64,000 nucleotides of DNA from Hymenobacter cellulosivorans (GCF_022919135.1 NZ_CP095049.1:2174501-2238500); one strand, 5' to 3'; shown: positions 34,215 through 44,685, counted from the stretch's first letter. The notes: a model not told the origin generated them from the sequence alone. Numbers and translations are program-made.

Positions 34215-35912
34215 ATGCCCGACATTTTGTATATCATCCTGGCCGCCGTGCTTGCCCTTGGGGTCGGCATTGTGGTCGGCAGGCAGCTGGCCGGCAAGGC
34301 CCGCCTGGACCACGAGGCCGACGCCAAAGCCCGCGCCCAACAGATCATCCAGGAGGCCGAAGCCCAGGCCACCCGCACCCGCGACGAGCGGATTCAGCAG
34401 TCGAAAGACAAATTCCGCCAGCTTAAGAACGAATTCGAACAGGAAAGCAAGCGCCAGAAGCAGGAGCTCGAATCCGAATTGACCCAGCGCCGCCAAGGTG
34501 TAGTAGAGCAGGAGCAAAGCATTAAGCAGCTTACCCTTACCACCCAGCGCCAGCTCGAGCAGATTCAGAAGAAAGAGCAGGACATGGACGCCCTGCGCGA
34601 AAAGCTCCAGAACGATTCGCAGCAGCAGCGCGAACGGCTGGAAGCCCAGGAGGAAAAGCGCCGGACTATCGTGGAAAACCAACTGGCCAAGCTCCAGCAG
34701 CGTGAGCAGGAAATCGAGGAGGAGCTGGAAAGCACCCGTGAGTCGCTCAACGCCCAGCTCACGCAAGTGCAGCACCAGCTGGAAACGATTTCGGGCCTGA
34801 CCGCCGCCGAAGCCCGTGAGCAGCTAGTGGAGTCGCTCAAGAACGAAGCCCAGATTCAGGCCAGCTCCTACATCAAGGATGTGGTGGCCCAGGCCAAGCT
34901 TTCGGCCACCAAAGACGCCAAGAAAGTCGTGCTCGAAACTATTCAGCGCACCGCCGCCGAGCATGCCATTGAAAACTGCGTGTCCATCTTCAACATCGAG
35001 TCGGACGATGTTAAAGGGAAAATCATCGGCCGCGAGGGCCGCAACATCCGCGCCCTGGAAGCCGCTACTGGCGTCGAAATTATCGTCGACGATACGCCCG
35101 AGGCCATCATCATCTCTGGCTTCGACCCGGTGCGCCGCGAAGTAGCCCGCCTCTCGCTGCACTTGCTGGTGAAAGACGGCCGGATTCACCCGGCTCGCAT
35201 CGAGGAAATCGTGGCTAAGACCCGCAAGAACATCGACGAGGAAATCGTTGAAATCGGCGAGCGGACCATCATCGACCTGGGCATTCACGGCCTGCACCCC
35301 GAGCTCATTAAGATGGTGGGCCGCATGCGCTTCCGCTCGTCCTATGGGCAAAACCTACTCCAGCACTCGCGCGAAGTAGCTAACCTCTGCGCCACGATGG
35401 CTGCCGAGCTGGGCCTGAACGTGAAGCACGCCAAGCGTGCCGGCCTGCTCCACGACATCGGCAAAGTAAGCACGGAGGAGCCCGAACTGCCCCACGCCAT
35501 CCTGGGCATGGAGATGGCCAAGAAATACAAGGAGCATCCCGACGTAGTCAACGCCATTGGCGCCCACCACGACGAAATCGAGATGACGGCCATGATTTCG
35601 CCCCTCGTGCAGGCCTGCGACGCCATTAGCGGCTCCCGCCCCGGCGCCCGTCGCGAGATGATGGAAAGCTACATCAAGCGCCTCAAGCAGCTCGAAGAAA
35701 CTGCTGTGTCATTCGACGGTGTGCTGCAGTGCTACGCCATTCAGGCCGGCCGCGAGTTGCGCGTGATGGTCAACGCCGACAACGTCACTGACGAGCGTGC
35801 CCAGGAGCTGAGCTACGAAATCTCGCAGAAGATCGAGAAGGAAATGCAGTACCCCGGTCAGATCAAGATTACTGTAATCCGGGAGATGCGCGCCGTAGCC
35901 TACGCCAAGTAG
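34215..35912 (+). CDS. rny: ribonuclease Y
   Basis: A 565-residue membrane-anchored endoribonuclease that starts mRNA decay. Layout: N-terminal membrane helix ([17 protein letters not shown]), long coiled coil (about 25-210), KH domain with GREGRNIR (about 275-282), and HD domain with LLHDIGK (about 413-419) and [10 protein letters not shown]. The C-terminal part matches the family ([13 protein letters not shown]). Length is slightly above the usual 520 because of the coiled coil. A leader with alternative helices precedes it and a strong terminator follows. Confidence 0.95.
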   Translation: MPDILYIILAAVLALGVGIVVGRQLAGKARLDHEADAKARAQQIIQEAEAQATRTRDERIQQSKDKFRQLKNEFEQESKRQKQELESELTQRRQGVVEQEQSIKQLTLTTQRQLEQIQKKEQDMDALREKLQNDSQQQRERLEAQEEKRRTIVENQLAKLQQREQEIEEELESTRESLNAQLTQVQHQLETISGLTAAEAREQLVESLKNEAQIQASSYIKDVVAQAKLSATKDAKKVVLETIQRTAAEHAIENCVSIFNIESDDVKGKIIGREGRNIRALEAATGVEIIVDDTPEAIIISGFDPVRREVARLSLHLLVKDGRIHPARIEEIVAKTRKNIDEEIVEIGERTIIDLGIHGLHPELIKMVGRMRFRSSYGQNLLQHSREVANLCATMAAELGLNVKHAKRAGLLHDIGKVSTEEPELPHAILGMEMAKKYKEHPDVVNAIGAHHDEIEMTAMISPLVQACDAISGSRPGARREMMESYIKRLKQLEETAVSFDGVLQCYAIQAGRELRVMVNADNVTDERAQELSYEISQKIEKEMQYPGQIKITVIREMRAVAYAK

Positions 35913-35934
35913 GCTGCCCATATTAAAGCAAACG

Positions 35935-35968
35935 AAAAGCCCCCGCGACAAGAGTTGCGGGGGCTTTT
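35935..35968 (+). terminator. intrinsic terminator after rny
   Basis: AAAAGCCCCCGC (35935-35946) pairs with GCGGGGGCTTTT (35957-35968). Confidence 0.9.
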
Positions 35969-36102
35969 GCGTTAAAGTAGTGACGCGAACCCCATAGTTT
36001 ATGTAGCCCACGCCATTGCAATCTTTCTGCCGTACAAGCTGCAAAACTTGCATTAGAGTCTTTGCTAAGCCGGCAGATAAGCCCGCAGCAGAATTCCTGG
36101 CG

Positions 36103-36552
36103 CTATTTATTTTTGCTGACTAACGTTGTCAATAAATCTATTCTACCTGGATCAATTTTGTCCCAATGGGGTGCTTTGTAAGCATACGAGTTAAACTTCT
36201 TCAGTTCTCTGTAGAATGGCAAGATGATCTGACTGTAGTTGCCAGTGAATTCTTTTATGAGCGTTCTACTGCTGCTGAAATCAGTGGCATGAAATAGCTG
36301 TACATGATATTGGTGTGATATATTCTCTATTTGAAGATAATAGCATTCTGGCTCTAAATTCCAGAGTATTTCATCTGGCCTTTGAATCCCTTTATTTAGT
36401 TGTATCAGCATAGTAACTAGTTGTTGAACAGGGTCAACAGGTACATCAGAGGCGTCAATAGCTAAGTGAAAATCCTGCCAGTGAAAGGTTATTGGTAGCC
36501 AGCCATGCTCTGGTATTCCAAACGCTATTTCTATTTTACACTCTTGGGTCAT
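36103..36552 (-). CDS. orphan AT-rich gene, 149 residues
   Basis: A soluble protein without signal peptide: MTQECKIEIAFGIPEHGWLP at the start, then a region ending PHWDKIDPGRIDLLTTLV. It is clearly richer in A/T than its neighbours, as is the next gene. No family is recognised. Small AT-rich acidic orphans in pairs are often immunity proteins or phage-derived genes; this is only a hypothesis. Confidence 0.6.
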   Translation of the reverse strand: MTQECKIEIAFGIPEHGWLPITFHWQDFHLAIDASDVPVDPVQQLVTMLIQLNKGIQRPDEILWNLEPECYYLQIENISHQYHVQLFHATDFSSSRTLIKEFTGNYSQIILPFYRELKKFNSYAYKAPHWDKIDPGRIDLLTTLVSKNK

Positions 36553-36614
36553 TACACAGAAAAACTTATTGCAAGAATATACTTCTACTGAGGTAAGCTA
36601 CGGTGAAAGTAGGC

Positions 36615-37019
36615 CTATAACTCACTCCAATAAAAGGCGTCGATAGATTCATCTGGTTGTTGGTATTGATAGACATTGGCTAAGTCATCGGTAAGAAAGT
36701 ATCCCAAAGTGGTTGAATAGACGATTAACTCATTGTCGGTGAAAATTCCGCGCAGCAGCTGCGTGGCAGCTTGTGTTTTTTTGTCCAATGTAATAGCACC
36801 AAGCTGACTCATGTGTACGTGCCACCCAAACGGACCAGCAGTAGTTGCAAATCCAATGGTGAGTTCCTTGGCCTGCGTAGTTATCTGCAGCACTAGTCGG
36901 CCCTGCTTACTTTGGGTTGATAGCACTATTTCAGATGTGCTGATGCCGATAGATATAAGTTGCGGAAAAGAGTCAAGTAGACGGGGGATTACGTAGTCAG
37001 TAAATTCTTTTTGGGTCAT
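36615..37019 (-). CDS. orphan AT-rich gene, 134 residues
   Basis: It starts at ATG 37019 (MTQKEFTDYVIPRLLDSFPQ); the open frame to 37061 adds unrelated residues. Contains FGWHVHMSQLGAI and ends SIDAFYWSEL. No signal peptide or known domain. AT-rich like the gene 62 bp downstream, same strand, so the two probably arrived together. Function unknown. Confidence 0.6.
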   Translation of the reverse strand: MTQKEFTDYVIPRLLDSFPQLISIGISTSEIVLSTQSKQGRLVLQITTQAKELTIGFATTAGPFGWHVHMSQLGAITLDKKTQAATQLLRGIFTDNELIVYSTTLGYFLTDDLANVYQYQQPDESIDAFYWSEL

Positions 37020-37156
37020 GGGGATAGTGACAAGTAATATTAACTGGTTTGTAATCTGCAAATTAACTAGTTTGGACTCTGCAAAAGCCGCTGATTGTCC
37101 ATAACGAGCGGTTAGCCTTATTTATATCTACTCCTAAGTATTCCACGCCTTGCCGT

Positions 37157-37927
37157 ATGACTCTACCGCTACGTCTGTCACTACTAGGGCTGTTATTGTC
37201 TTTAGGGCTACCTAGCTGCTCCGTATACGCCCCTATGCTGCCCGCCGCACCGCAGCTCACCGACAAAGGCCAGGCCGAAGTCCAGGGCACTACCTTTCTC
37301 AACGGCCGCTGGGAAGGAGCCGCCACCTATTCACCCCTCAAACACGTGCTGGTGCGGGCCGGTGGGGGCTTCAAAAATGACTCCGGCGACACCACCTACT
37401 TCCGGGGCCGGCAATACGAAGTCGGGCTCGGCGGCTACTATCCCCTGGGCCAGCACTGGCTCGTGAGTGGCCTCGGCGGCTTTGGTCAGGCCGTTAGCCG
37501 CCGCGGCTACGTGCAGCCCCAGTTCTTCATCGGAGAGCCCTACAACGTCGATTTCAACACCCGCTACAATAAGTATTTCGGCGAGCTGGCCCTTTCCTAC
37601 CACAACCCCTGGGGCACCATCGGCACGGCCGTGCGCACCTCCCACGTCCGCTTCACCTCCTTGCTTTACAACGACCAGCCCCTGGCCCGCCTGCGCATGA
37701 CTCGCCTCGACCCCATGCTGTTCATGCGGTTCGGGACTGAGCAAGGCGTCCTGCATTGGCTCAACGTACAAATCTCGGGCGGCATCACCGGCGTGCCGCT
37801 CGGCACCTACACCGTCGATAACAACGACCCCCACGAGTTTGAGTATCGCCGGCTACGCGAAGCACAGGTATTCACTGCCCTTAGTCTCGTCTTCTATCCG
37901 CACCGCCTGGCTCAGCCTAAACCGTAG
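37157..37927 (+). CDS. lipoprotein with outer-membrane-like beta strands, copy 1
   Basis: A 256-residue protein with lipobox LPSC (residues 18-21). The mature part starts with APQLTDKGQAEVQG and then alternates short strands (HVLVRAGGGF, YEVGLGGYYPL, VSGLGGFGQA), like a small beta-barrel or outer-membrane-associated protein. Its motifs in the same order occur in the gene at 39466 (APLLTQKGEFSGG, VQGSASF, FGELGLGYF), so the two are paralogues. The last 11 bp overlap the end of the converging oxidoreductase gene. Confidence 0.65.
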   Translation: MTLPLRLSLLGLLLSLGLPSCSVYAPMLPAAPQLTDKGQAEVQGTTFLNGRWEGAATYSPLKHVLVRAGGGFKNDSGDTTYFRGRQYEVGLGGYYPLGQHWLVSGLGGFGQAVSRRGYVQPQFFIGEPYNVDFNTRYNKYFGELALSYHNPWGTIGTAVRTSHVRFTSLLYNDQPLARLRMTRLDPMLFMRFGTEQGVLHWLNVQISGGITGVPLGTYTVDNNDPHEFEYRRLREAQVFTALSLVFYPHRLAQPKP

Positions 37928-39314
37928 GCTCTTCCAGCTTACTAAACACATTATTAAGCCCCTCGGCCCAGGTCGGGTGGGCAATAACCATGTTCTGCAG
38001 CTGCTGATATTTCAGCTTGCCCATCATTATCAGTTGAAACATGGTCATAATTTCACCGCCTTCCGCCCCCAGAATAGCTGCGCCAATTACTCGGTCTTGG
38101 GCGTCCACGAGTACTTTCCAGAAGCCTAATATCCGGCCCGTTTCGCGGGCCCGCCCGATGGTGCGTACTGGCATCTTGCCCACCCGGTACCGGATGCCCT
38201 GCTCCCGGGCCTGGTCCTCGTTTAGGCCAATGCGCCCCAGCTGCGGGTCCGTAAATACGGTGTAGGGCAGGGGCCGCTGCCTGGCCGAGCGCCATTTGCG
38301 GTGCAATAGTCCGTCGCGCACCACCCGGTAGTCGTCGTAGCTGATGTGGGTAAACTGCGGGCCGCCGTGCACGTCGCCCAGGGCATACACGCCCTTGGCC
38401 GCCGTTTCCAGCCGGTTATTGACTTGGATGTAGCCTTTCTCGTCGCTTTTGACCCCAATAACGTCTAGGCCTAGCTTATCTGAGTTGGGCACCCGGCCCG
38501 TAGCAATCAGCAGGTGGGTACCGCGCAGCCGCCTTTCTCCCTCACGAGTACGGGCCGAGAGCGTAACAACCCCTTCCGCATTCTGCGACACATGGTGGGC
38601 CTGCGCGCCTAGCACAAACTCAATGCCTTCGGCCGTCAGCATTTCCTCCATGGCCCCGCACACGTCCGCGTCTTCGTGCTCCAGCAGGTGCGCCCCCGAC
38701 TCTATGATGGTGACCTTGCTGCCAAACCGGCGGAACATCTGCCCAAATTCCAGTCCGATATAGCCCCCGCCCAAAATCAGCAGATGTTCGGGTAGCTCCT
38801 GCAAATTCAGCAGTTCGGTGGTGGTCAGGTAAGGGACGTCGGCCAAGCCGGGCAAATCGGGCACCGCCGCCCGGGTTCCGGTATTGATGAAAATAAGTGG
38901 CGCGGTAAGCTCCTGGGCGGTGTTATCAGCTAACTTCACCTGCAGCGTGCGGGGCGCTGTGAAAGCCGCGTGGCCGTGCAGTACCGTAATGCCCTCGTGC
39001 TCCTTGGTTAGGTTCTCGCGCACTCCTGTACGGGAGCGTTGGATAATGGCATTCTTGCGGGCAATAACGGCCGGAAAATCCACTTCAGGTGCGCTGCTGC
39101 GGATACCGTAGTCGGCGGCGGTGCGAATCTGGTGGGCCCGTTCGGCCGCCGCCAGCAGGGCTTTAGTCGGCGAGCAGCCGTAGTTGATGCAGGAGCCGCC
39201 CAGGTGATTTTCCTCGACCAGAGCCACGGTCCGGCCAGCTTCTGCAAAGGCCGTAGCCAGCGGGTTGCCGGCCTGACCAGAGCCGATAATTAAAACATCG
39301 TATGAAGTAGGCAT
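37917..39314 (-). CDS. class I pyridine nucleotide-disulfide oxidoreductase (dihydrolipoamide dehydrogenase/mercuric reductase-like)
   Basis: A 465-residue FAD enzyme. ATG 39314 gives the proper MPTSYDVLIIGSGQAG FAD-binding start. The redox pair is in GGSCINYGCSPTKALL (CxxxxC). The NAD loop is ILGGGYIGLEFGQMF (about 178-192) and the C-terminal dimer segment has AHPTWAEG, the His-Glu pair of this family. Because no lipoamide complex genes are nearby and the motif is CINYGCSPT rather than CLNVGCIPS, it is more likely one of the mercuric-reductase-like or uncharacterised members than the core Lpd. It lies between two paralogous lipoprotein genes. Confidence 0.85.
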   Translation of the reverse strand: MPTSYDVLIIGSGQAGNPLATAFAEAGRTVALVEENHLGGSCINYGCSPTKALLAAAERAHQIRTAADYGIRSSAPEVDFPAVIARKNAIIQRSRTGVRENLTKEHEGITVLHGHAAFTAPRTLQVKLADNTAQELTAPLIFINTGTRAAVPDLPGLADVPYLTTTELLNLQELPEHLLILGGGYIGLEFGQMFRRFGSKVTIIESGAHLLEHEDADVCGAMEEMLTAEGIEFVLGAQAHHVSQNAEGVVTLSARTREGERRLRGTHLLIATGRVPNSDKLGLDVIGVKSDEKGYIQVNNRLETAAKGVYALGDVHGGPQFTHISYDDYRVVRDGLLHRKWRSARQRPLPYTVFTDPQLGRIGLNEDQAREQGIRYRVGKMPVRTIGRARETGRILGFWKVLVDAQDRVIGAAILGAEGGEIMTMFQLIMMGKLKYQQLQNMVIAHPTWAEGLNNVFSKLEEPTV

Positions 39315-39465
39315 AAAAAGCGGAAATTGGCGGAGGAAACGGGTTCCGTACACGGCTGGCCCGGCTCCTGTTGAGCTTAAAGGATAAGCACTATACGCGG
39401 GGCCTACCGGAGTAGCCGCCCCGAGCCAGGCTTTTTCTGTTTTCTTCTACTATTCTGCCTTTCTT

Positions 39466-40224
39466 GTGGCTATAACAGTTTTGGCGCGGCTCCGGCTGCT
39501 GAGTGTTCTGGTGGGGTTGAGCAGTTGCTCGTCGTTGTACTTTCCGCCCCCGCCCCAGGCTCCGCTGCTCACCCAAAAGGGCGAGTTTAGCGGTGGTATT
39601 CACACCAACTTCAGCCAGAACACGGCCCTGCAGGGCGCTTACGCCCTCGGCGACCATATCGGGGTGCAGGGCAGTGCCTCCTTTCTGCGCTCAGATAAGA
39701 AACAGTCGTTTTTCGGCAGCAAAAACAACCGCAAATACGAAGAACACGACTTCGGCGAGCTTGGGCTCGGCTACTTCACCCGCCTGCGCGACGAGCGGGT
39801 GCTGGAGTTCTACGGCGGCTACGGCTTCGGGCACGGCAAGCGCACGGAGCGTAGTGAGGGCGTCACCAAGACCTTCGACGGCAACTTGTCTAAATACTAC
39901 CTGCAAGCCAATTTTAGTAAGAAGGAAAGCAAAACCTGGCACTTTTTTGACCGCGACTGGCCCGTGTCCTACGGCATGGCTTTGCGCGCCAGCTACGTAC
40001 AGCTGCACGATTTTACCATCGACGGCAAGCCCCAGGAAATGGAGGATAACATCTTCCTGGAGCCTATCAGCTTCACCCGTATCACCGTGCTGGGCCCCAT
40101 CCAGTTTCAGATGATTAGCGGCAGCAACTTCGGCCTGCGTAGCCGCAAGTATCTGAAGGCGGCCAACTCGGTGTTTCAGTTGGGCATCATCGTGAACCTG
40201 GGCGGGCAGGCGGGCCCACGGTAG
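39466..40224 (+). CDS. lipoprotein with outer-membrane-like beta strands, copy 2
   Basis: A 252-residue protein from a GTG start at 39466; lipobox LSSC (residues 18-21). It shares with the gene at 37157 the order APLLTQKGEF, VQGSASFLRS, FGELGLGYFTRL, YGGYGFG and YGMALRASYVQL. The mature part is strand-rich and ends FQLGIIVNLGG, like a barrel's last strand. No ATG gives the signal peptide, which supports GTG. Function unknown. Confidence 0.62.
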   Translation: MAITVLARLRLLSVLVGLSSCSSLYFPPPPQAPLLTQKGEFSGGIHTNFSQNTALQGAYALGDHIGVQGSASFLRSDKKQSFFGSKNNRKYEEHDFGELGLGYFTRLRDERVLEFYGGYGFGHGKRTERSEGVTKTFDGNLSKYYLQANFSKKESKTWHFFDRDWPVSYGMALRASYVQLHDFTIDGKPQEMEDNIFLEPISFTRITVLGPIQFQMISGSNFGLRSRKYLKAANSVFQLGIIVNLGGQAGPR

Positions 40225-40266
40225 CAATTCATGGAAAGCACGAGGTGGATACCATGCTACTGTCAA

Positions 40267-40298
40267 CAAAAAAGCCCTGGCGTGCGCCAGGGCTTTTT
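40267..40298. terminator. intrinsic terminator, usable from both sides
   Basis: AGCCCTGGCG (40273-40282) with CGCCAGGGCT (40285-40294), flanked by A-run and T-run. It lies between the plus-strand lipoprotein gene and the minus-strand sucD remnant. Confidence 0.85.
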
Positions 40299-40322
40299 AA
40301 TTCTCTTAAGAGGGGCAACCGA

Positions 40323-40570
40323 CTACTTACCGCTCAGGACGCGCAGCATCGTGTCGCCGATTTCGGCGGGCGAATCTACCACGTGGATACCGCACTCGCG
40401 CATGATGGCCATTTTGGCGGCGGCCGTGTCGTCGGCACCGCCTACGATAGCCCCGGCGTGGCCCATGCGGCGGCCGGGAGGGGCCGTCTGGCCGGCAATA
40501 AAGCCTACTACGGGCTTCTTGTTGCCGGTTTCCTTAATCTAGCGGGCAGCCTCAGCTTCCATACCGCCGC
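40323..40570 (-). pseudogene. 3'-end remnant of a second sucD copy
   Basis: About 248 bp align with the 3' end of the intact sucD (41893 onward). Only 11 bases differ: 2 in the 3'-proximal 210 bp and 9 in the last 34 bp. Ten of the 11 are silent; the other turns a Trp codon into TAG at 40539-40541. Homology stops at 40570. Silent-only divergence means this copy came from a functional sucD that had evolved separately, not from a fresh duplication. No start or N-terminal domain is present, so it is not functional. A lipoprotein gene lies between it and sucD. Confidence 0.88.
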
Positions 40571-40652
40571 AAATACGCGAAGGCTACCATCTCCGTGTCC
40601 CTACTGAGTATTGTAGTGAACGTGAGCCACCCGCAAATACTCAAAATGCTGG

Positions 40653-41783
40653 CTAGCGGTTTTCAAAAAATGAGCTGAGGGGCCGCTTAAACAAGCCGCT
40701 CGTTGTGCTCAGATACACAGTATCGCCGAGTTGAGCCAGATCCGTAAAATCGGCTCGGTTCAGACCGTCGTTCTTCAACGCGCGCACGCGCGGGGTGTTG
40801 CCCTGCCAGCGAAGCGTGTACAGACTGTTGTTCTCAATGCCGTATGTGATGCCCACGATGCTGTCGCCGACTGCGTGAAAGGTGCTGAGCACGAAGTAAT
40901 CGGGGATGCCATTGCGTAGCTGCCAGCTTTGTCCATCATCCGACGAGGTGAACACTCCCTTCTGCCCGGAATTGTTGATGGCGTACAGCACGCCCTTATG
41001 CTTGTAGAAGGAGGTAATGGCCGTGTTTGGCGACATTAGAACTTGCTGTATCTGGCCGCTTTCACTGATTTTATATAAGCCATATGAAATGACGTTGACC
41101 AGGAAATAATCGTCAACGGCCACAATGGTATACGGCAGGACCTGCGGGAGGGGTAGGGTTATAGTCCGCGAGCTGACAGTCACGGGGCCCGTCGGCACGC
41201 CCGACTCTAGGCTCAGTCGGCTCAGCACAAAGTGCAGGGCTCGGTCGTTGGGCGCTACCGAGTAGCCGACCAGCGAAATGTTGTTAGAGGTAATTGCGCC
41301 TAGCGCAAAATAGGGGCTTGCCCGATTGTTGACGAACCCTACCGCCGTAGGATCGAGGCGGCGCAGGCTGATGTCGGCAGGCATGTTGTCGGGCGGGATG
41401 TGGGTAGTTGGGAAGGCCCGCAGGATCATATTGTCCTCGCCAACCGGCTTCAGATAAAACCGCCCATTCATTGGAATGCGGTTTGTCAGATCATACGGCA
41501 GCGGTTGGAAGGGCTGCCTGAACGCCGAGTAATAGAGCGGCCGGTTGGGCTGCGTTGCGCCGGATAGCGGCATGAGCCGTCCTAGGTACCCTAATTGCTG
41601 CAGATACAGCGAAGCCTCATCCTGGGTTATCTGAACGATATTCTTCTGGCTGCCGGCAAGCTGCTTCACCTCCGCCCAGCTGTACACTTTTTCCTGCACG
41701 ACAATCTTTTCGACTTCTTTGGTGCAGGCAACGGTTGTCAGTAGGCTGATAGCTGACAAGACTTTCCCAATAGTGATGCGCAT
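40653..41783 (-). CDS. lipoprotein with repeated beta-propeller-like segments
   Basis: A 376-residue protein, start ATG 41783, lipobox-like TTVAC (residues 16-20). Later segments look like propeller blades: GVLYAINNSGQKGVFTSSDD, GQSWQLRNGIPD, DTVYLSTTSGLFKRPL, with an Asp-box-like SxDDGQSW motif. Secreted photosystem-assembly-like and sialidase-like propellers share this. Function unknown. It lies between sucD's terminator and the sucD remnant, so it may have entered this site together with the foreign sucD end. Confidence 0.7.
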   Translation of the reverse strand: MRITIGKVLSAISLLTTVACTKEVEKIVVQEKVYSWAEVKQLAGSQKNIVQITQDEASLYLQQLGYLGRLMPLSGATQPNRPLYYSAFRQPFQPLPYDLTNRIPMNGRFYLKPVGEDNMILRAFPTTHIPPDNMPADISLRRLDPTAVGFVNNRASPYFALGAITSNNISLVGYSVAPNDRALHFVLSRLSLESGVPTGPVTVSSRTITLPLPQVLPYTIVAVDDYFLVNVISYGLYKISESGQIQQVLMSPNTAITSFYKHKGVLYAINNSGQKGVFTSSDDGQSWQLRNGIPDYFVLSTFHAVGDSIVGITYGIENNSLYTLRWQGNTPRVRALKNDGLNRADFTDLAQLGDTVYLSTTSGLFKRPLSSFFENR

Positions 41784-41835
41784 ATTAAAATTTAGGAGGT
41801 ATAGAATATTCCAAATAAAGGAATAAACCGCCAAA

Positions 41836-41867
41836 AAAAGAGCCCCGACGCGCGTCGGGGCTCTTTT
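41836..41867 (-). terminator. intrinsic terminator after sucD
   Basis: The arm AAAAGAGCCCCGACG (41836-41850) pairs with the arm at 41853-41867, 25 bp beyond the sucD stop; read on the minus strand it ends in a T-run. Confidence 0.9.
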
Positions 41868-41892
41868 CATAAAATCAACTGTCAGCAACCGA

Positions 41893-42774
<882 letters not shown>

Positions 42775-42841
42775 TCGGAGAAGTGTTAAAGGCTACTATC
42801 AATTTGGGGTGGGAGCCAGCGGCCTGCCGGCTACCGGTGTG

Positions 42842-42871
42842 CAAAAGTAGCCTTTTTTGGGGGTGCAGCAA
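42842..42871 (-). promoter_or_regulatory. sucD promoter
   Basis: On the minus strand, TTG (42871-42869) is followed after 19 bases by TACTTTTG (42849-42842), matching the Bacteroidota -33 TTG / -7 TAnnTTTG layout. The -7 box is 67 bp before the start codon. Confidence 0.7.
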
Positions 42872-43088
42872 GCCACCCGCACAATCGGTTGTCAGTCAGA
42901 AAGCCCGAAGCCGGTAGGGACGTCCTTTCAACGATCAGCCGTAGCAGGTTAGAAAGGCATTGATCGGGTTTTTGGACTCAACTAGAACCAGTCGAGCCTA
43001 CGAAGTTGTTGCCGGAGCCTGGGGTCGCGCCGGCCGCTGGCTTGGCCGGAAAAGCAAGGCGGGGCTTAGGGCTCCGTTGGCAAATGCG

Positions 43089-43096
43089 TACCTTTG
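43089..43096 (+). promoter_or_regulatory. -7 box upstream of the cysteine synthase-family gene
   Basis: TACCTTTG fits TAnnTTTG exactly, 38 bp before ATG 43135. Position -33 reads CTTAG, only a partial match. Apart from this and the sucD promoter, I see nothing in the 42775-43134 spacer. Confidence 0.55.
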
Positions 43097-43134
43097 CCGT
43101 CCTCTCACTCAAAAAAACGCTTACCTCTCTCATA

Positions 43135-44112
43135 ATGTATTTGAATCACATCGTTGAGGCCATCGGCAACACGCCTCTGGTGAAGCTCAACAAAGTCACC
43201 GACGGCATCAAAGGGACGGTCCTGGCGAAGGTGGAGTACTTCAATCCTGGCAACTCGGTGAAAGACCGGATGGCCCTGAAAATGATTGAGGACGCCGAAA
43301 AAGCCGGTATTCTAAAGCCCGGCGGCACCATTATCGAAGGCACCAGTGGCAACACGGGCATGGGCTTGGCCTTGGGCGCTATTGCCAAAGGCTACAAGTG
43401 CATCTTCGTGATGAGCGACAAGCAAAGCAAGGAGAAGCAGGACATCCTGCGGGCTGTGGGCGCCGAGGTGGTCGTTTGCCCCGTCGATGTGGCTCCGGAA
43501 GACCCCCGTTCGTACTATTCGGTGGCCAAGCGCCTGAGTCAGGAAACGCCTAACTCATTCTACCCCAACCAGTACGACAATATGTCGAACACGGCGGCCC
43601 ACTACGAAAGCACGGGCCCCGAAATCTGGAAGCAGACGGAAGGCACCATCACGCACCTGGCTTGCGGTGTAGGCACGGGCGGCACTATTTGCGGCACGGC
43701 CAAGTACATCAAGGAGCAGAAGCCCGAGCTGGTAACCGTGGGCCTGGACACCTACGGCTCCGTATTTAAGAAGTACAAGGAAACCGGGATTTTCGACGAA
43801 AACGAAATCTATCCTTATAAGACCGAAGGCATTGGGGAAGATATTCTTCCTAAAAATGTTAACTTTGACCTGATTGACTTGTTCATCAAAGTCACCGACC
43901 AGGACGCGGCTGTCATGACTCGACGGCTGGCCAAGGAAGAAGGCCTGTTTGTGGGCTGGTCGTGTGGCTCGGCGGTGCACGGCGCTTTGGAATACGCCAA
44001 AGAGCACTTGAAAGAGGAAGACGTGATGGTCATTATTCTCCCAGACCACGGCACGCGCTACCTCGGCAAAATCTACAACGACGACTGGATGCGCGAGCAG
44101 GGCTGGTTGTAA
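43135..44112 (+). CDS. PLP-dependent cysteine synthase / cystathionine beta-synthase family enzyme
   Basis: A 325-residue fold-type II PLP enzyme. ATG 43135 is chosen because it begins the conserved NHIVEAIGNTPLVKLNKV and follows a -7 box; the frame upstream to 43006 is not protein-like. The PLP lysine is K43 in NPGNSVKDR, the substrate loop is EGTSGNTGMGLA and the phosphate loop GVGTGGTICG. No C-terminal CBS pair. It makes cysteine from O-acetylserine and sulfide, or acts as a cystathionine beta-synthase; sequence alone does not settle which. Bacteroidota commonly carry this CBS-like type. Confidence 0.87.
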   Translation: MYLNHIVEAIGNTPLVKLNKVTDGIKGTVLAKVEYFNPGNSVKDRMALKMIEDAEKAGILKPGGTIIEGTSGNTGMGLALGAIAKGYKCIFVMSDKQSKEKQDILRAVGAEVVVCPVDVAPEDPRSYYSVAKRLSQETPNSFYPNQYDNMSNTAAHYESTGPEIWKQTEGTITHLACGVGTGGTICGTAKYIKEQKPELVTVGLDTYGSVFKKYKETGIFDENEIYPYKTEGIGEDILPKNVNFDLIDLFIKVTDQDAAVMTRRLAKEEGLFVGWSCGSAVHGALEYAKEHLKEEDVMVIILPDHGTRYLGKIYNDDWMREQGWL

Positions 44113-44165
44113 CAGAATACCCCTGTTTGCGTTAGGCAGGGCTTACGCTTTCAACGGACAATGCT

Positions 44166-44591
44166 ATGCCTAAGAAACTGCGCAATGTGGTGCTAGTCGA
44201 CGATAACGAGACGACCAGCTTCCTTAATAACCGTCTGCTCAGCCGCCTCGACGTGGCCGATAAGGTCTACACCTTTTCCCGCGCCGAGCAGGCTTACGAT
44301 TTCCTCTGGGGCAATGGCACGGACCGGGCTAGCTCCATGGAGCCCGATGCTCCTCAGTTGGTATTCGTGGATTTGAAAATGCCCGGCATGGATGGCTTCG
44401 AGTTCTTGGAGCAGTACAGCCAACTGCCCGCCGACATCAAGGAGAAGACGGTAATGGCCGTGCTGACTACCTCCATGCACTCGGCCGATACGGCCCGAGT
44501 GGCCAAGTACGAGGGCGTGGAATATCTGGCCAAGCCCCTGACCGAAGAAAAGATGCGTAAGCTGCTCGACAAGCGCTTCGTAACGAACTAA
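44166..44591 (+). CDS. single-domain response regulator
   Basis: A 141-residue CheY-like receiver with no output domain. Acidic pocket D12/D13 (LVDDNE), phospho-acceptor D69 (FVDLKMPGMDG), T101/T102 and K123 (LAKP) are all present. It resembles the Bacteroidota receivers similar to those working with hybrid kinases. No histidine kinase is adjacent. Its own promoter is likely since it is 53 bp from the previous gene; a strong terminator follows. Confidence 0.9.
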   Translation: MPKKLRNVVLVDDNETTSFLNNRLLSRLDVADKVYTFSRAEQAYDFLWGNGTDRASSMEPDAPQLVFVDLKMPGMDGFEFLEQYSQLPADIKEKTVMAVLTTSMHSADTARVAKYEGVEYLAKPLTEEKMRKLLDKRFVTN

Positions 44592-44623
44592 TCTTAGCTT
44601 AAGCTCAAAAAGCTGAGTTATAT

Positions 44624-44657
44624 AAAAGGCCGCTGCAAGTACTTGCAGCGGCCTTTT
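44624..44657. terminator. bidirectional intrinsic terminator
   Basis: A perfect 17-bp inverted repeat, AAAAGGCCGCTGCAAGT with its mirror, between genes converging from both sides (ends at 44591 and 44686). Confidence 0.93.
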
Positions 44658-44685
44658 TGTGTTAAAAATGTGGTCAGTCATCCGC

